Assembly: GCF_900110575.1 (NCBI RefSeq)
Contig: NZ_FOEF01000009.1
Span: forward strand, 248,001 to 312,000
Length of the DNA stretch: 64,000 bases
Origin: Amycolatopsis saalfeldensis
GTDB lineage: Bacteria; Actinomycetota; Actinomycetes; Mycobacteriales; Pseudonocardiaceae
Direction: 5' to 3'
Positions 41,407-50,441 of this stretch are shown in pieces. Every line of letters starts with the position of its first letter. Position 1 is the first letter of the stretch. A program made the translations under genes and the position numbers. The notes below the pieces were generated by a model that did not search any database, was not told the origin of the DNA, and was given only the letters and a program-made list of their open reading frames with translations.

Positions 41407-43092
41407 TCATGAGAACCGTTCCTCCCGGGCTGCTCGCAATTGATCCCTAATCGTTCTCTTGTCGAATTTCCCGGTGCTGTTGCGTGGCAGCTCGGCCACG
41501 AAATGAAACTCGTCGGGAATCCACCAGCCGGCGACGTGCGCCCGCAAATGGTCACGCAGTTCGTCGGCGCTCGGGTCGTCTCCGGCTGTCGCGACCACCG
41601 CGGCCGGGCGTTCGCTCCAGCGCTCGTGCGGCACTGAGACGACGGCAGCCTCCAGCACGGCGGGGTGTCGCATGAGCGCGGCTTCGAGATCCTGTGAACT
41701 GATCCACTCGCCGCCGGATTTGATCGCGTCCTTTGCCCGGTCGGTGATGTCGAGCCAGCCGTCGTGGGTCACAGCGCCCAGGTCGCCGGTGCGCAACCAG
41801 CCATCATGGAACTTCTCCGCGGTGTGTCCGGCACCGTAGTAGGCGGCGGCCACGACCGGCCCGCGCACTTCGATCTCGCCGACCGACTTCCCGTCGTGCG
41901 GCAACGGCGCGCCATCGGCGTCCACTACCCGGAACTCATAGAACGGCGACGCCTGCCCGGCCAATTCGCGGCGCGCCCGCTTCGCCTCACCGGAAGCATC
42001 CGGATCGGCAAGGCTGAGGGTGGCGCCGGGCAGGGTTTCCGTCATGCCCCAGCCTTGGCCGACGGTGACGCCGTACCGTTCTTCGAAGGCGGCCATGAGG
42101 GGCTGCGGCACTTTGGTTCCGCCGGAGAGGACCAGCCGGAGACTCGAGAGGTCAACGGGGCGGGCGTCTCGCTGGGCGTCGGCGTAGCGCAACAGGTCGA
42201 GCCACAGCGTGGGGACACCGCCCGCCCAGGTCACTTGCTCTCGTTCGATGACCGTGGCGATGGTGGCGGGACCCAAGTGGCGGCCGGGGAGGACGAGATC
42301 GGTGCCGGTGAGCGCCACGATGAACGGCAGTCCCCAGCCGAGTGCATGGAACATCGGCACGAGCGCGAGCGCGCGATCATGCCGGCCCAGCCGGAAGCCG
42401 TTGGTCCCAGCCATGATCAGCGCGTGCAGCACGATGGATCGGTGGGTGTAGAGAACACCTTTGGGATTGCCGGTGGTGCCCGACGTGTAGCACAGGCAGG
42501 CGCCCAGGTCCTCCTGCAGTTCCGGCCAGCGGAATCCGGCGGGCGCTTGCTCCAGCAGATCCGGGTAGGCGTGGACCGTCACCCGGCCGATCACCTCCGG
42601 GGCCGGCGTGCCGACCACGACCACGTGTTCGACCCGCGGAAGCCGGTCCAGCAGGGGCGTGAGGGTGCCGACGAGCGTCGCGTCGACGACGAGCACCCGG
42701 TCTTCGGCGTGATCGATGGTGTACTCGATCTGGTCGGCGAACAACCGGGGATTGATCGTGTGCAGCACCGCGCCGAGCCCCGTGGCCGCGTAGTAGAGCT
42801 CGACGTGGGCGGCCGAATTCCAGAGCAGGCTGCCGACGCGGTCTCCGGTGCGCACGCCGAGCGCCGACAGGGCGGCGGCCAGCCGCTCGGCGCGGACGGC
42901 GACTTCGGCGAATGTGACCGTATGGCTGAACCGCGCGGTCTCGTCGGCGACCGTGCTGATGGTGCTGTCAGGCCAAGCGGATCGCATCCGCTTGAGGAGC
43001 TCTTGCGTCGTCAACGGCGTGGACATCATGAGCCCGGCCGAAGGGTGCTGCGCTGTCGCCATGTGCGTCCCCGTCTCGTCAAATCCGTTCAT
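41407..43092 (-). CDS. Long/medium-chain acyl-CoA synthetase (AMP-binding)
   Basis: A 561-residue adenylate-forming enzyme. The AMP motif is CYTSGTTGNPKGVLYTH; QGWGMTETLPGA, the Asp in WLRTGDLGAV, the hinge KDAIKSGGEWIS and the catalytic Lys in PRNSTGKFDKRT are all present. It activates a carboxylic acid to its CoA thioester. I chose ATG 43092, which overlaps the enoyl-CoA hydratase stop (ATGA); the open frame further upstream is only a shadow of that gene. With the hydratase and the mycofactocin-type SDR it forms one operon for acid/alcohol degradation. Confidence 0.9.
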   Translation of the reverse strand: MNGFDETGTHMATAQHPSAGLMMSTPLTTQELLKRMRSAWPDSTISTVADETARFSHTVTFAEVAVRAERLAAALSALGVRTGDRVGSLLWNSAAHVELYYAATGLGAVLHTINPRLFADQIEYTIDHAEDRVLVVDATLVGTLTPLLDRLPRVEHVVVVGTPAPEVIGRVTVHAYPDLLEQAPAGFRWPELQEDLGACLCYTSGTTGNPKGVLYTHRSIVLHALIMAGTNGFRLGRHDRALALVPMFHALGWGLPFIVALTGTDLVLPGRHLGPATIATVIEREQVTWAGGVPTLWLDLLRYADAQRDARPVDLSSLRLVLSGGTKVPQPLMAAFEERYGVTVGQGWGMTETLPGATLSLADPDASGEAKRARRELAGQASPFYEFRVVDADGAPLPHDGKSVGEIEVRGPVVAAAYYGAGHTAEKFHDGWLRTGDLGAVTHDGWLDITDRAKDAIKSGGEWISSQDLEAALMRHPAVLEAAVVSVPHERWSERPAAVVATAGDDPSADELRDHLRAHVAGWWIPDEFHFVAELPRNSTGKFDKRTIRDQLRAAREERFS

Positions 43093-43895
43093 CGGCCGAC
43101 GAACCTGGCCTTTCCCGGGCCGTTCTCGATGAACGACCGGACTCCGTTCCGCCCGTCCTCGGTGCGGTGCATCTCGACGGCAGCGCGGCCTTCCGCATCG
43201 AGCCCTTCGCCGAGCGGCCGGTCGAAGTTCTCGTCGATCAGCTGTTTCGCCGTGGCGTGCGCGACCAGTGGTCCACGGGCGAATCGGCCGGCCAGCTCGA
43301 ATGCGGTGGCCAGCACGTCGTCGTCCGCGACGACGCGGTCCACGAGCCCGATCCGATACGCCTCGTCGGCACCGACCTGACGGCCGGTCGCGACGAGGTC
43401 CTTTGCCCGCGCGGGCCCGACCAGGCGCGCCAGGCGTTGCGTGCCGCCTGCCCCGGGCACCAGGCCGAGCTGGACTTCCGGCAGGCCGAACTTCGCGGAG
43501 TGGCCGGCGACCCGCAGGTCCGCGGCGAGGGCCAGTTCGAGTCCGCCGCCGAGTGCGTAACCGGTCACCGCCGCGACGACCATCCGCGGGACCGCGGCAA
43601 TCTTGTCGAAAGCCGAGCGAAACGACCGGACGTACCGTTCGGCATCCTCGGGCCCGCCCATACCGGTGATGTCGCCGCCCGCCGCGAAGATGCGGGGTCC
43701 ACCCCACACCACCACCGCGCCGGGAAGATCAGCCGCCAGCTCGTCGGCCACTTCGTCGAGCCGGCGCAGCAGATCCAGGGAAAGCGCATTGGCCTTCGGC
43801 CGGTCGAGGGTGATCACCGCGACGCCGTCTTCGGTACGTTCCACCCGCAGCGGCCCCGGGCGAACCTCGGCGTCGGTGGTCTCTCGAGGAGTCAT
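43089..43895 (-). CDS. Enoyl-CoA hydratase/isomerase family protein
   Basis: A 268-residue crotonase-fold protein. The oxyanion-hole segments FAAGGDITGMGG and GYALGGGLELALAADLRVA, and the catalytic Glu region GLPEVQLGLVPGAGGTQRL, are visible. It hydrates enoyl-CoA in beta-oxidation of the acid activated by the next gene. ATG 43895 is the best start; a GGAG lies 13 bases upstream. It is coupled to the synthetase and follows the SDR gene by 37 bases. Confidence 0.9.
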   Translation of the reverse strand: MTPRETTDAEVRPGPLRVERTEDGVAVITLDRPKANALSLDLLRRLDEVADELAADLPGAVVVWGGPRIFAAGGDITGMGGPEDAERYVRSFRSAFDKIAAVPRMVVAAVTGYALGGGLELALAADLRVAGHSAKFGLPEVQLGLVPGAGGTQRLARLVGPARAKDLVATGRQVGADEAYRIGLVDRVVADDDVLATAFELAGRFARGPLVAHATAKQLIDENFDRPLGEGLDAEGRAAVEMHRTEDGRNGVRSFIENGPGKARFVGR

Positions 43896-43932
43896 GGCAA
43901 CAAGTTCTCCGTGTTCTGCGGACGGGGGGCGG

Positions 43933-44772
43933 TCAGGTGCTCTTCGCGTACCAACCGGCGTCGACAGGGACCGCGATCCCCGTGACGTATCGCGCTTCAT
44001 CGGAGGCGAGCCACAACGCCGCGTTCGCGATGTCCTCGGGCTGGATGAAGTCCACGTTCAGCAGGGTGAGCTGCCGGAGCGTCGCCGCGGCGTCCGCGCG
44101 CTGCGGGTTTTCGAGGTCCGGGCGCAGCAATCCGAAGCTGAAATCATTGACCACCATTCCGGTTTCGGTGTTTCCCGGATTCACGCTGTTGACGCGGATG
44201 TCGTGCGGGCCGAGTTCGTGGGCGAGCGACCGGGTCAGCCCCATGACGCCGTGCTTCGCCGCGGCATAGTGCGCGATCTGTGGTTCACCCTTCAAACCGG
44301 TGTACGAGCTCGTCAGCACGAGCGAGCCGCCACGGCCGGTTTCGAGCATCCGCGGCACGACCGCCTTGACCGTCCGCCACACCCCGGTCAGATTGACGTC
44401 TATCAGCTCCTGCCAGGCGCGATCGGTGATCTCCCACGCGGGACCTTCGGAACTGAGGATTCCCGCGTTCGCCACCAGCGTGTCGATACCGCCGAATGCG
44501 GCGACGCCGTCGGCGGCGGCCTTGTCCAACGCAGGCTGGTCGCGGACATCGGCCACGACGGTCAGGATCTCGCCGCCGGCGGCCTCCACCAAACGAGCCG
44601 TCTCGTCGAGATCGTCTTTCGCCGGCATCGGGTACGGCACGGTCGGGAGGGAATCGCACACGTCGACGCCGATGATTTTCGCGCCTTCCTGTGCGAACCG
44701 CACCGCGTGTGCGCGGCCTTGCCCGCGTGCGGCTCCGGTGATGAAAGCGACTTTGCCTTCGAGCCTGCCCAT
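43933..44772 (-). CDS. Mycofactocin-coupled SDR-family oxidoreductase
   Basis: A 279-residue short-chain dehydrogenase with the start MGRLEGKVAFITGAARGQG, the extra insertion after IIGVDVCDSLP (about residues 37-55), and the active-site YxxxK in AHYAAAKHGVMG. The GAARGQGRAHA motif together with this insertion is the hallmark of the subfamily that holds NAD tightly and passes hydride to mycofactocin. ATG 44772 has GAGGAG at 6 bases. It is the first gene of the operon SDR/hydratase/synthetase/TetR. The mycofactocin genes at the left edge of this window make the cofactor link concrete. The likely substrate is an alcohol or hydroxyacyl compound. Confidence 0.85.
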   Translation of the reverse strand: MGRLEGKVAFITGAARGQGRAHAVRFAQEGAKIIGVDVCDSLPTVPYPMPAKDDLDETARLVEAAGGEILTVVADVRDQPALDKAAADGVAAFGGIDTLVANAGILSSEGPAWEITDRAWQELIDVNLTGVWRTVKAVVPRMLETGRGGSLVLTSSYTGLKGEPQIAHYAAAKHGVMGLTRSLAHELGPHDIRVNSVNPGNTETGMVVNDFSFGLLRPDLENPQRADAAATLRQLTLLNVDFIQPEDIANAALWLASDEARYVTGIAVPVDAGWYAKST

Positions 44773-44854
44773 GCGATCTCCTCGGGTGATTGTCATTCGA
44801 GCCGGGCCTGCGGCCGGACGGGAAAGGACGCCGTCGCGACCGCCGTGAGAACTG

Positions 44855-44883
44855 ACGCTAGACACGGTTAGACACGGTGTCAA
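44855..44883 (-). promoter_or_regulatory. Predicted minus-strand promoter with overlapping 16-bp operator
   Basis: On the minus strand TTGACA (44883-44878), a 17-base spacer and TAGCGT (44860-44855) form a promoter for the SDR operon. The palindrome TTAGACACGGTGTCAA (top strand 44868-44883) covers the -35 box, and an extra half-site TAGACACGG lies just beside it. It is the exact reverse complement of the operator at 51475-51490. Confidence 0.7.
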
Positions 44884-44932
44884 GAGCGCGGCCTCGCGAG
44901 GTTTTTTCCGGTAACGTCCGAGGTCAGCGCGC

Positions 44933-44961
44933 TTGACACGGCGTCTAACGCTGGCTAAAGT
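44933..44961 (+). promoter_or_regulatory. Predicted plus-strand promoter with overlapping operator variant
   Basis: TTGACA (44933-44938), a 17-base spacer and TAAAGT (44956-44961) form a good promoter for the APC permease gene. TTGACACGGCGTCTAA (44933-44948) differs from the 51475 operator at two central positions. Between this site and the permease start (45204) I see no gene. Confidence 0.7.
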
Positions 44962-45203
44962 CCGCGGCCTGACTGGCGACAGACCGCGGGCAGGTGGTGC
45001 TGCCGATGCATTTCGTGAAGGTAAAACCCGGGGCCGCCGGATATTCGCATGGCCGGTGATCGCCTCGTCGGTTATTTCTGTTCGCCGAGTGATTCGGTGC
45101 CGGGACGGGGAACGTCTCCCGCGCGCGACGACCGCAAATCGACCTTGATGGCTCGGCGGGGGGCCGGGCCGGCTCCTACCCCCCGACAGTAAGGAATGCT
45201 CTG

Positions 45204-46682
45204 ATGTCCGCATCAACCGAGGAACCGCCGATGACTGCGGCGAAGGACGCGGATCAGCCGGCCGCGAAGCTCAACGGTGTGCTCGGCGTCGGCTCGATCG
45301 TGTTCATGGTCGTCGCCGCTGCCGCGCCGCTGGGTGTGGTGGCAGCGACTTTCCCGGTCGTCATCTCGGTGGAGGAAAGTATTGGCGCACCACTGTTCTT
45401 CGCCCTCACCACCGTTCTCCTCCTGCTGTTTTCGATCGGCTACACCCAGATGAGCCGCTACGTGCCCAACGCGGGCGCGTTCTACTCCTACATCCAGGCG
45501 GGCATGGGGCGGGTCATCGGCACGGGAGCGGCGACGCTCGCGTACATCTCCTACCTGGTGCTCCTGGTCGGGAGTACGGCGTACTTCGGCGTGTCCGCGT
45601 CGAACGCCGGCCGGACGTTCCTGCATGTCGACCTGCCGTGGTGGTTCTGGTGCCTCGTCGGGTTCGCGATCGCGGGATTCCTCGGGTACCGCAACGTCGA
45701 TCTCTCTGCGCGGGTGCTGGGCGTGGCACTGGTCCTCGAGACGCTGATCGTCGTCGTCCTGGACGTCGCGATCGTGGCGAAGGGCGGTCATTCCGGGCTG
45801 TCGGCTGCTCCGCTGTCGCCTTCGAATCTCACGCAGGGTGCACCGGCGCTCGGTTTCATGTTCGCCTTCCTGTGTTTCTTCGGGTTCGAAGCGACCGCGG
45901 TGTTCCGCAACGAGGCGAAAGATCCGTCCCGGACGGTGCCGCGGGCGACTTACATCGCGGTGATCGGGATCGGTGTCTTCTACGCGGTCACGATGTGGTG
46001 CGTCATCAACGGCATGGGCGTCGACCGCGCGGTCGCCGTGTCGACGGCCGACCCGACCGGTGCCGTGCTCGACCTCGCTCGCGACTACGTGGCGCCGGTC
46101 ATGCGTGACGTCATGCTCGTTCTCCTGCTCACCAGTCAATTCGCTTGCACTCTGTCGTTCCACAATGTCGTCACGCGCTACCAGTTCACTATGGGCGCCA
46201 AGAAGGTGCTCCCGGCGTGGCTGGGCGTGGTGAATCTGAAGCACCGGACTCCGTCGCGGTCCTCACTCGTTGTCTCCGCCGTGACGATGAGCGCGATGGC
46301 GCTGGTGGCCCTGCTCGGGCTCGACCCGGTCACGCAGGTGTTCACCTGGTTCTCCGGTGCGGCGACACTGGGCATCGTCGCGATGATGGCCATGACCGGG
46401 GTCGCGGTGATCCTCTTCTTCCGGCGGCACACCACCGAGCGCGGGCTCTGGCGGACGTTGATCGCGCCGTTGCTGTCCTCGCTCGGCCTGTTCACGATCC
46501 TCGCACTGGTGGTCGCCAACTTCGGGTTGCTCGTGGGCGGTGACGGAGCCGCGGCCTGGATCCTTTCGGTACTGATCATCGTGTCGTTCGCAGCCGGGCT
46601 TGTGGTGGCGGTGGTGATGCGGCGACGGCAGCCGTCGGCGTATGCCGCGCTGCACGACGAATCGGAAACAGTTCTCTCCTGA
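45204..46682 (+). CDS. APC-family amino acid/amine permease
   Basis: A 492-residue permease with about twelve helices. The APC motif LGVGSIVFMVVAAAAPLGVV is near the start, and GFEATAVFRNEAKDPSRTVPRA (core FRNEAKDPSRTVP) lies in the conserved loop. It imports an amino acid, amine or related compound. ATG 45204 has AAGGA upstream. It lies under the second copy of the 16-bp operator and runs on into an SDR gene, so it is probably the uptake step for the regulon whose enzymes include an omega-aminotransferase at 51638. Confidence 0.88.
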   Translation: MSASTEEPPMTAAKDADQPAAKLNGVLGVGSIVFMVVAAAAPLGVVAATFPVVISVEESIGAPLFFALTTVLLLLFSIGYTQMSRYVPNAGAFYSYIQAGMGRVIGTGAATLAYISYLVLLVGSTAYFGVSASNAGRTFLHVDLPWWFWCLVGFAIAGFLGYRNVDLSARVLGVALVLETLIVVVLDVAIVAKGGHSGLSAAPLSPSNLTQGAPALGFMFAFLCFFGFEATAVFRNEAKDPSRTVPRATYIAVIGIGVFYAVTMWCVINGMGVDRAVAVSTADPTGAVLDLARDYVAPVMRDVMLVLLLTSQFACTLSFHNVVTRYQFTMGAKKVLPAWLGVVNLKHRTPSRSSLVVSAVTMSAMALVALLGLDPVTQVFTWFSGAATLGIVAMMAMTGVAVILFFRRHTTERGLWRTLIAPLLSSLGLFTILALVVANFGLLVGGDGAAAWILSVLIIVSFAAGLVVAVVMRRRQPSAYAALHDESETVLS

Positions 46683-46698
46683 AAGGATTCGCGAAGGA

Positions 46699-47571
46699 AT
46701 GGCTGACCAAGTGCGGACGGCTCGTGGTGGAGCACTGGCGGGATACGCGGCGCTGGTGACGGGTGGCGGAACCGGGATCGGCAAGGCCTGCGCCGCCAGG
46801 CTCGCCGCGGACGGGGCCGTGGTGACCATCTGCGGCCGTACGGAGAAGCGGTTGGTGGCCGCGGCGGAGGAAATCGGGAAGTCCGCCGCCGACGGCGGGA
46901 GCGTCCGCTACGTCGTCGCGGACGTCACCAGCGAGGAAGACGTACGGGCTGCCGTGGCCGCAGCCGCCGAGCCGACTGGCGGACTCGACGCGTGCGTGGC
47001 CAACGCAGGCGGCGACGCGGAGTACACGCAACCGCTGCACCTGCAGGATGTGGGGATCTACTCCTCCGTGCTCGAGTTGAACGTCGTGGGCACGTTGCTG
47101 TCGATCAAGCACACATTGCCGCTGCTTGTCGCATCGGGACACGGTTCATTTGTCGGCATGTCGTCCATCGCCGGGCACCAGACGCACCCGTACTTCGGTG
47201 CCTACACAGCGGGTAAGGCCGGGGTCGAGGCTTTGATCCGGAACGCCGCCGACGAATACGGCCCGACGCAGACCCGGTTCAATGCGGTCCGGCCGGGCTT
47301 CATCACGACGGAGATCATGGAGCAGGTGCCTCGTGACTCGCCGGTTTATGCCAGCTACCTCGACCAGACTCCGATGCGGGATGTCGGTGCGCCGGAGGAC
47401 GTCGCCAATCTCGTCCGCTTCCTGATCGGTCCCGAGAGCCGCTGGATCACCGGCCAGGCGATCAATGTGGACGGTGGGAACGGGCTGCGCGGCGGACCGG
47501 ACTTCTCCTCGTGGATCAAGGGAAACCCCGACCAGGACACCATCCTGGCCCGGAAGCCGCTTGAGAGCTGA
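46699..47571 (+). CDS. Short-chain dehydrogenase/reductase
   Basis: A 290-residue SDR with the cofactor motif TGGGTGIGKACA, NAGG, and the active-site Tyr/Lys in GAYTAGKAGVEAL. It carries an extra C-terminal tail ending in SSWIKGNPDQDTILARKP. It oxidises or reduces an alcohol/ketone with NAD(P). ATG 46699 lies 17 bases after the permease stop with AAAGGA upstream. It shares the permease transcript and ends at a strong bidirectional hairpin. Confidence 0.88.
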   Translation: MADQVRTARGGALAGYAALVTGGGTGIGKACAARLAADGAVVTICGRTEKRLVAAAEEIGKSAADGGSVRYVVADVTSEEDVRAAVAAAAEPTGGLDACVANAGGDAEYTQPLHLQDVGIYSSVLELNVVGTLLSIKHTLPLLVASGHGSFVGMSSIAGHQTHPYFGAYTAGKAGVEALIRNAADEYGPTQTRFNAVRPGFITTEIMEQVPRDSPVYASYLDQTPMRDVGAPEDVANLVRFLIGPESRWITGQAINVDGGNGLRGGPDFSSWIKGNPDQDTILARKPLES

Positions 47572-47588
47572 CTGCGCTGGACATTGCC

Positions 47589-47626
47589 CTGGTGGCGGTG
47601 GTGGCCCTGGGCACCACCGCCACCAG
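47589..47626. terminator. Perfect 15-bp hairpin between convergent SDR genes
   Basis: CTGGTGGCGGTGGTG (47589-47603) pairs perfectly with 47612-47626 around an 8-base loop. It fills the gap between two convergent SDR genes and can stop both. Confidence 0.85.
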
Positions 47627-47631
47627 AGCAG

Positions 47632-48396
47632 TCAGGCAATTGTGAACCCGCCGTCGACGACCAGCGTCTGCCCGGTGACGTACCCGCCGGCCGGGCTTGC
47701 CAGGAAAAGCAATGCCGCAGTCAACTCGTCCGGGTCGCCGGCCCGCCCGACCGGCACCCGCTGCAGTTGCGCGTCGAGGTAGCCGGGCCGGTACTGGTCG
47801 GTCATCTCCGACGCGAAGAAGCCCGGAGCCAGCGCGTTGACGCGGATGCCGAGCCGGCCGCTCCACTGCTGGGCGAGATCCCGGGTGAGGCCGAGCAGAC
47901 CGGCCTTGCTGGCGGAATACGCCGCTTGGGGCAGCCCGGCGGTGGTGAGCCCGATGACGCTGGAGACGTTGACGATGCTGCTGCCTGGTTTCATGACTTT
48001 GGCGCAGGCCTGGGCAAGCCAGTAGCAACTCTCCAAGTTCACCTGCAGCACCTGTGAAAACTGCTCCGCTGTTTCGCGGAGAGCGGGCACGGCCGTGCCC
48101 AGCCCGGCGTTGTTGACCAGGACATCGACCCGGCCGAACCGTTCCATGGCCGCGTCGACGAGCTTCCGGCAATCGTCCTGATCGGTGACGTCGGTCGGGA
48201 CCTCGAGGGCTAGCCGCCCGCGCTCGGTGACCAGAGCGGCGGTTTGGCCGAGCCGGTCGGCGCGGCGCGCGGCCAGGACGACATCCGAGCCGGCCTCGGC
48301 CAACCCGCGGGCGAAGGCGATCCCCAGACCCGATGAAGCGCCGGTGACGACGGCGACGCGTCCGTCGAGGGAAAAACGGTCCAGTATCGTCGGCAT
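47632..48396 (-). CDS. Short-chain dehydrogenase/reductase
   Basis: A 254-residue classical SDR. The cofactor motif is TGASSGLGIAFARG, NNAG is present, the catalytic Ser is in NVSSVIG, and Tyr/Lys are in AAYSASKAGLLGL. It is of FabG/3-oxoacyl reductase type, so it may interconvert hydroxyacyl- and ketoacyl-CoA or related alcohols. ATG 48396 has GGAG at 6 bases. It lies downstream of a TetR gene in the same direction, next to an acyl-CoA dehydrogenase set. Confidence 0.88.
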   Translation of the reverse strand: MPTILDRFSLDGRVAVVTGASSGLGIAFARGLAEAGSDVVLAARRADRLGQTAALVTERGRLALEVPTDVTDQDDCRKLVDAAMERFGRVDVLVNNAGLGTAVPALRETAEQFSQVLQVNLESCYWLAQACAKVMKPGSSIVNVSSVIGLTTAGLPQAAYSASKAGLLGLTRDLAQQWSGRLGIRVNALAPGFFASEMTDQYRPGYLDAQLQRVPVGRAGDPDELTAALLFLASPAGGYVTGQTLVVDGGFTIA

Positions 48397-48502
48397 TTCG
48401 GCTCCTGAGGACGGACTCGGTGGACGAACCAGGTTACCGGCCGAGGCTACAAGTTGTTAGCCGGAGGAGCCAGGGTGGTGTGCGGCACGTGCGGTGGCCG
48501 GC

Positions 48503-49084
48503 TCAGCCGGCGCCGACGAGGCGCATCGCGAACTCGACGTACTCCCAGGCGACCTCGTTTTCGGTGAACTGCCCGTCGTCCCGGAACCAGGCCGCTACGC
48601 CCATCCCGAGGTCGAGGATCGCGTACGCGGCAAGTTTCGGGGACGACGCCCGGAACCGGCCGGCCTCGGTGCCGGCCTGGATGAGGGCGCGGAAACCACT
48701 CGCGTAATCGGCGCGCCGGTCCAGGATTGCGCTCCGGTGCGGCTCTTCGAGGCTTCGCAGCTCACGGTTCCCGACGAACGCCTCGCGCCGGTTGCGCGCG
48801 TGATAGCGGACGTGTGCCTCGACCGCTCGCCGGAGGCGCTCGACCGGATCGCCGGTACCGCCGACGGCCCTTCGGTACTCGGCGTGCAGCGCCTCCATCG
48901 TGCCCGACATGATGTCGGCCAGGAGCTCCTGTTTGGACGCCACGTGCTTGTAGAGGCTCGGCCCGCGAATCCCGACGCGAGCGCCGATGTCGGTCATCGT
49001 GGTCGCCTCGTAGCCGTGTGCGGTGAACAAATCCAGCGCGGCCGTGCGGATCTCCGCCGCGCGGGGGCTCGGGGCGTCGTTCAT
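48503..49084 (-). CDS. TetR-family regulator
   Basis: A 193-residue TetR protein. The DNA-binding domain is AALDLFTAHGYEATTMTDIGARVGIRGPSLYKHV (core GIRGPSLYKHVASK), followed by a ligand domain. ATG 49084 has AAGGAG at 5-6 bases; earlier in-frame starts have none. It is divergent from the acyl-CoA dehydrogenase, and the palindrome at 49194-49209 between them is the likely operator. It probably responds to an acyl-CoA or its precursor. Confidence 0.85.
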   Translation of the reverse strand: MNDAPSPRAAEIRTAALDLFTAHGYEATTMTDIGARVGIRGPSLYKHVASKQELLADIMSGTMEALHAEYRRAVGGTGDPVERLRRAVEAHVRYHARNRREAFVGNRELRSLEEPHRSAILDRRADYASGFRALIQAGTEAGRFRASSPKLAAYAILDLGMGVAAWFRDDGQFTENEVAWEYVEFAMRLVGAG

Positions 49085-49193
49085 CCTGCTCCTTCCGGGG
49101 CGTCCGGGCGAACTCATCGTAGCCGCGGCGCGTGGGTGATCTCTCCTCGGCTCAGCAGGGCTTGACAGGGCGGCCGACACCAGCTTCCATTCG

Positions 49194-49209
49194 GCTAATA
49201 CTCATTAGC
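49194..49209. promoter_or_regulatory. Palindrome GCTAAT-ACTC-ATTAGC between TetR and acyl-CoA dehydrogenase
   Basis: Perfect 6-bp arms with a 4-base spacer, just upstream of the GGAGG box of the acyl-CoA dehydrogenase. It is AT-rich against a GC-rich background and centrally placed for control of both divergent genes. Confidence 0.6.
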
Positions 49210-49220
49210 TGGAGGTGGCT

Positions 49221-50441
49221 ATGGCGGTGGAGTTGGCCCCCGGCCCGCAAGTTGCGGAGCTCGCCTCGCGGACCGCGGAGTTCGTTCGCGAGATCGTGAT
49301 CCCGATCGAGGTCGAACACGGCGGCGTGGTGCGGGACGAGGCAGTGCGGCTCGAACTCCAGGACGCGGCGAAGGCAGCGGGAGTGTTTGCTCCGCACGTC
49401 GGCGCGGAGTTCGGCGGCCACGGGCTCGACATGCGCTCCCGCGCCGTGGTGTTCGAAGAGGCCGGCTACTCGTTGCTCGGCCCGCTGGCGCTGAACATCG
49501 CGGCGCCCGACGAGGGCAACATGCACATGCTCGAGATCATTGCAACGGACCGGCAGAAGGAGAGGTATCTTCGCCCACTCGCGGCCGGCGCCGTCCGGTC
49601 GTGTTTCGCGATGACGGAGCCGGCTCCTGGTGCCGGCTCGGACCCCGCGGCGCTGAAGACCCGCGCGGTGAGGGCGGAAGGGGGCTGGCGCATCGACGGC
49701 CGCAAGTGGTTCATCACCGGTGCCGACGGTGCCGGCTTCGCCATCTGCATGGCGCGGACCTCCGACCAGGCCGCTGTGTCGACTGGCGCCGCTGGCTCTG
49801 TGTCGACTGGCGCCGCTGGCGCGACGATGTTCCTCGTCGACGCGGACAACCCGGGGATGAAGATCGTCAGGCACATCGACACCCTCGACGAGAGCCTCTA
49901 CGGAGGCCACCTCGAAGTCGCGTTCGAGGAGTGCTTCGTGTCCGATGACGCCGTTCTCGGCGAGGTCGACGGGGGGTTCCGCTATGCGCAGGTCCGGCTC
50001 GGGCCCGCCCGGATGACGCACTGCATGCGGTGGCTCGGCATCGCCCGGCGCGCGCAGGACATCGCGGTGGCCAGGGCGGCCGAGCGGGAACTGTTCGGGT
50101 CACGCCTCGGCGAACTCGGCATGGTGCAGCAGATGATCGCCGACAATGAGATTGACATCGCTGCCTCCCGGGGCCTGATCCGGCAGGCGTGCTGGGAACT
50201 CGATCAGGGCCGGTCGGCGGGGCAGGCGACGTCGATCGCCAAGACGTTCTGCGCCGAGGCGATCTGGCGCGTCGTCGATCGGTCTCTCCAGATCTGCGGC
50301 TCCCTCGGTGTGTCCGGCGACGTGCTGCTGTCGCGGTTCCTCCGGGAGGTGCGGCCGTTCCGCATCTACGACGGGCCTTCGGAAGCGCACCGCTGGTCGA
50401 TCGCGCGCCGGGTTCTTCGCCACCACGACGGGCAGCGCTGA
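49221..50441 (+). CDS. Acyl-CoA dehydrogenase family protein (ACAD10/11-like)
   Basis: A 406-residue flavin acyl-CoA dehydrogenase. FAMTEPAPGAGSDPAAL and WFITGADGAGFAICMART are FAD/substrate loops, and QICGSLGVSGDVLLSRFLREVRPFRIYDGPSEAHR is the C-terminal signature (core RIYDGPSEAHRWSIAR). ATG 49221 has GGAGG at 5 bases. An exact 24-base tandem duplication (with end changes) inserts VSTGAAGS/VSTGAAGA near residue 190, in a surface loop. It is coupled to the phosphotransferase gene downstream; this pair resembles systems that use a kinase to convert 4-hydroxyacyl-CoA to enoyl-CoA. Confidence 0.88.
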   Translation: MAVELAPGPQVAELASRTAEFVREIVIPIEVEHGGVVRDEAVRLELQDAAKAAGVFAPHVGAEFGGHGLDMRSRAVVFEEAGYSLLGPLALNIAAPDEGNMHMLEIIATDRQKERYLRPLAAGAVRSCFAMTEPAPGAGSDPAALKTRAVRAEGGWRIDGRKWFITGADGAGFAICMARTSDQAAVSTGAAGSVSTGAAGATMFLVDADNPGMKIVRHIDTLDESLYGGHLEVAFEECFVSDDAVLGEVDGGFRYAQVRLGPARMTHCMRWLGIARRAQDIAVARAAERELFGSRLGELGMVQQMIADNEIDIAASRGLIRQACWELDQGRSAGQATSIAKTFCAEAIWRVVDRSLQICGSLGVSGDVLLSRFLREVRPFRIYDGPSEAHRWSIARRVLRHHDGQR

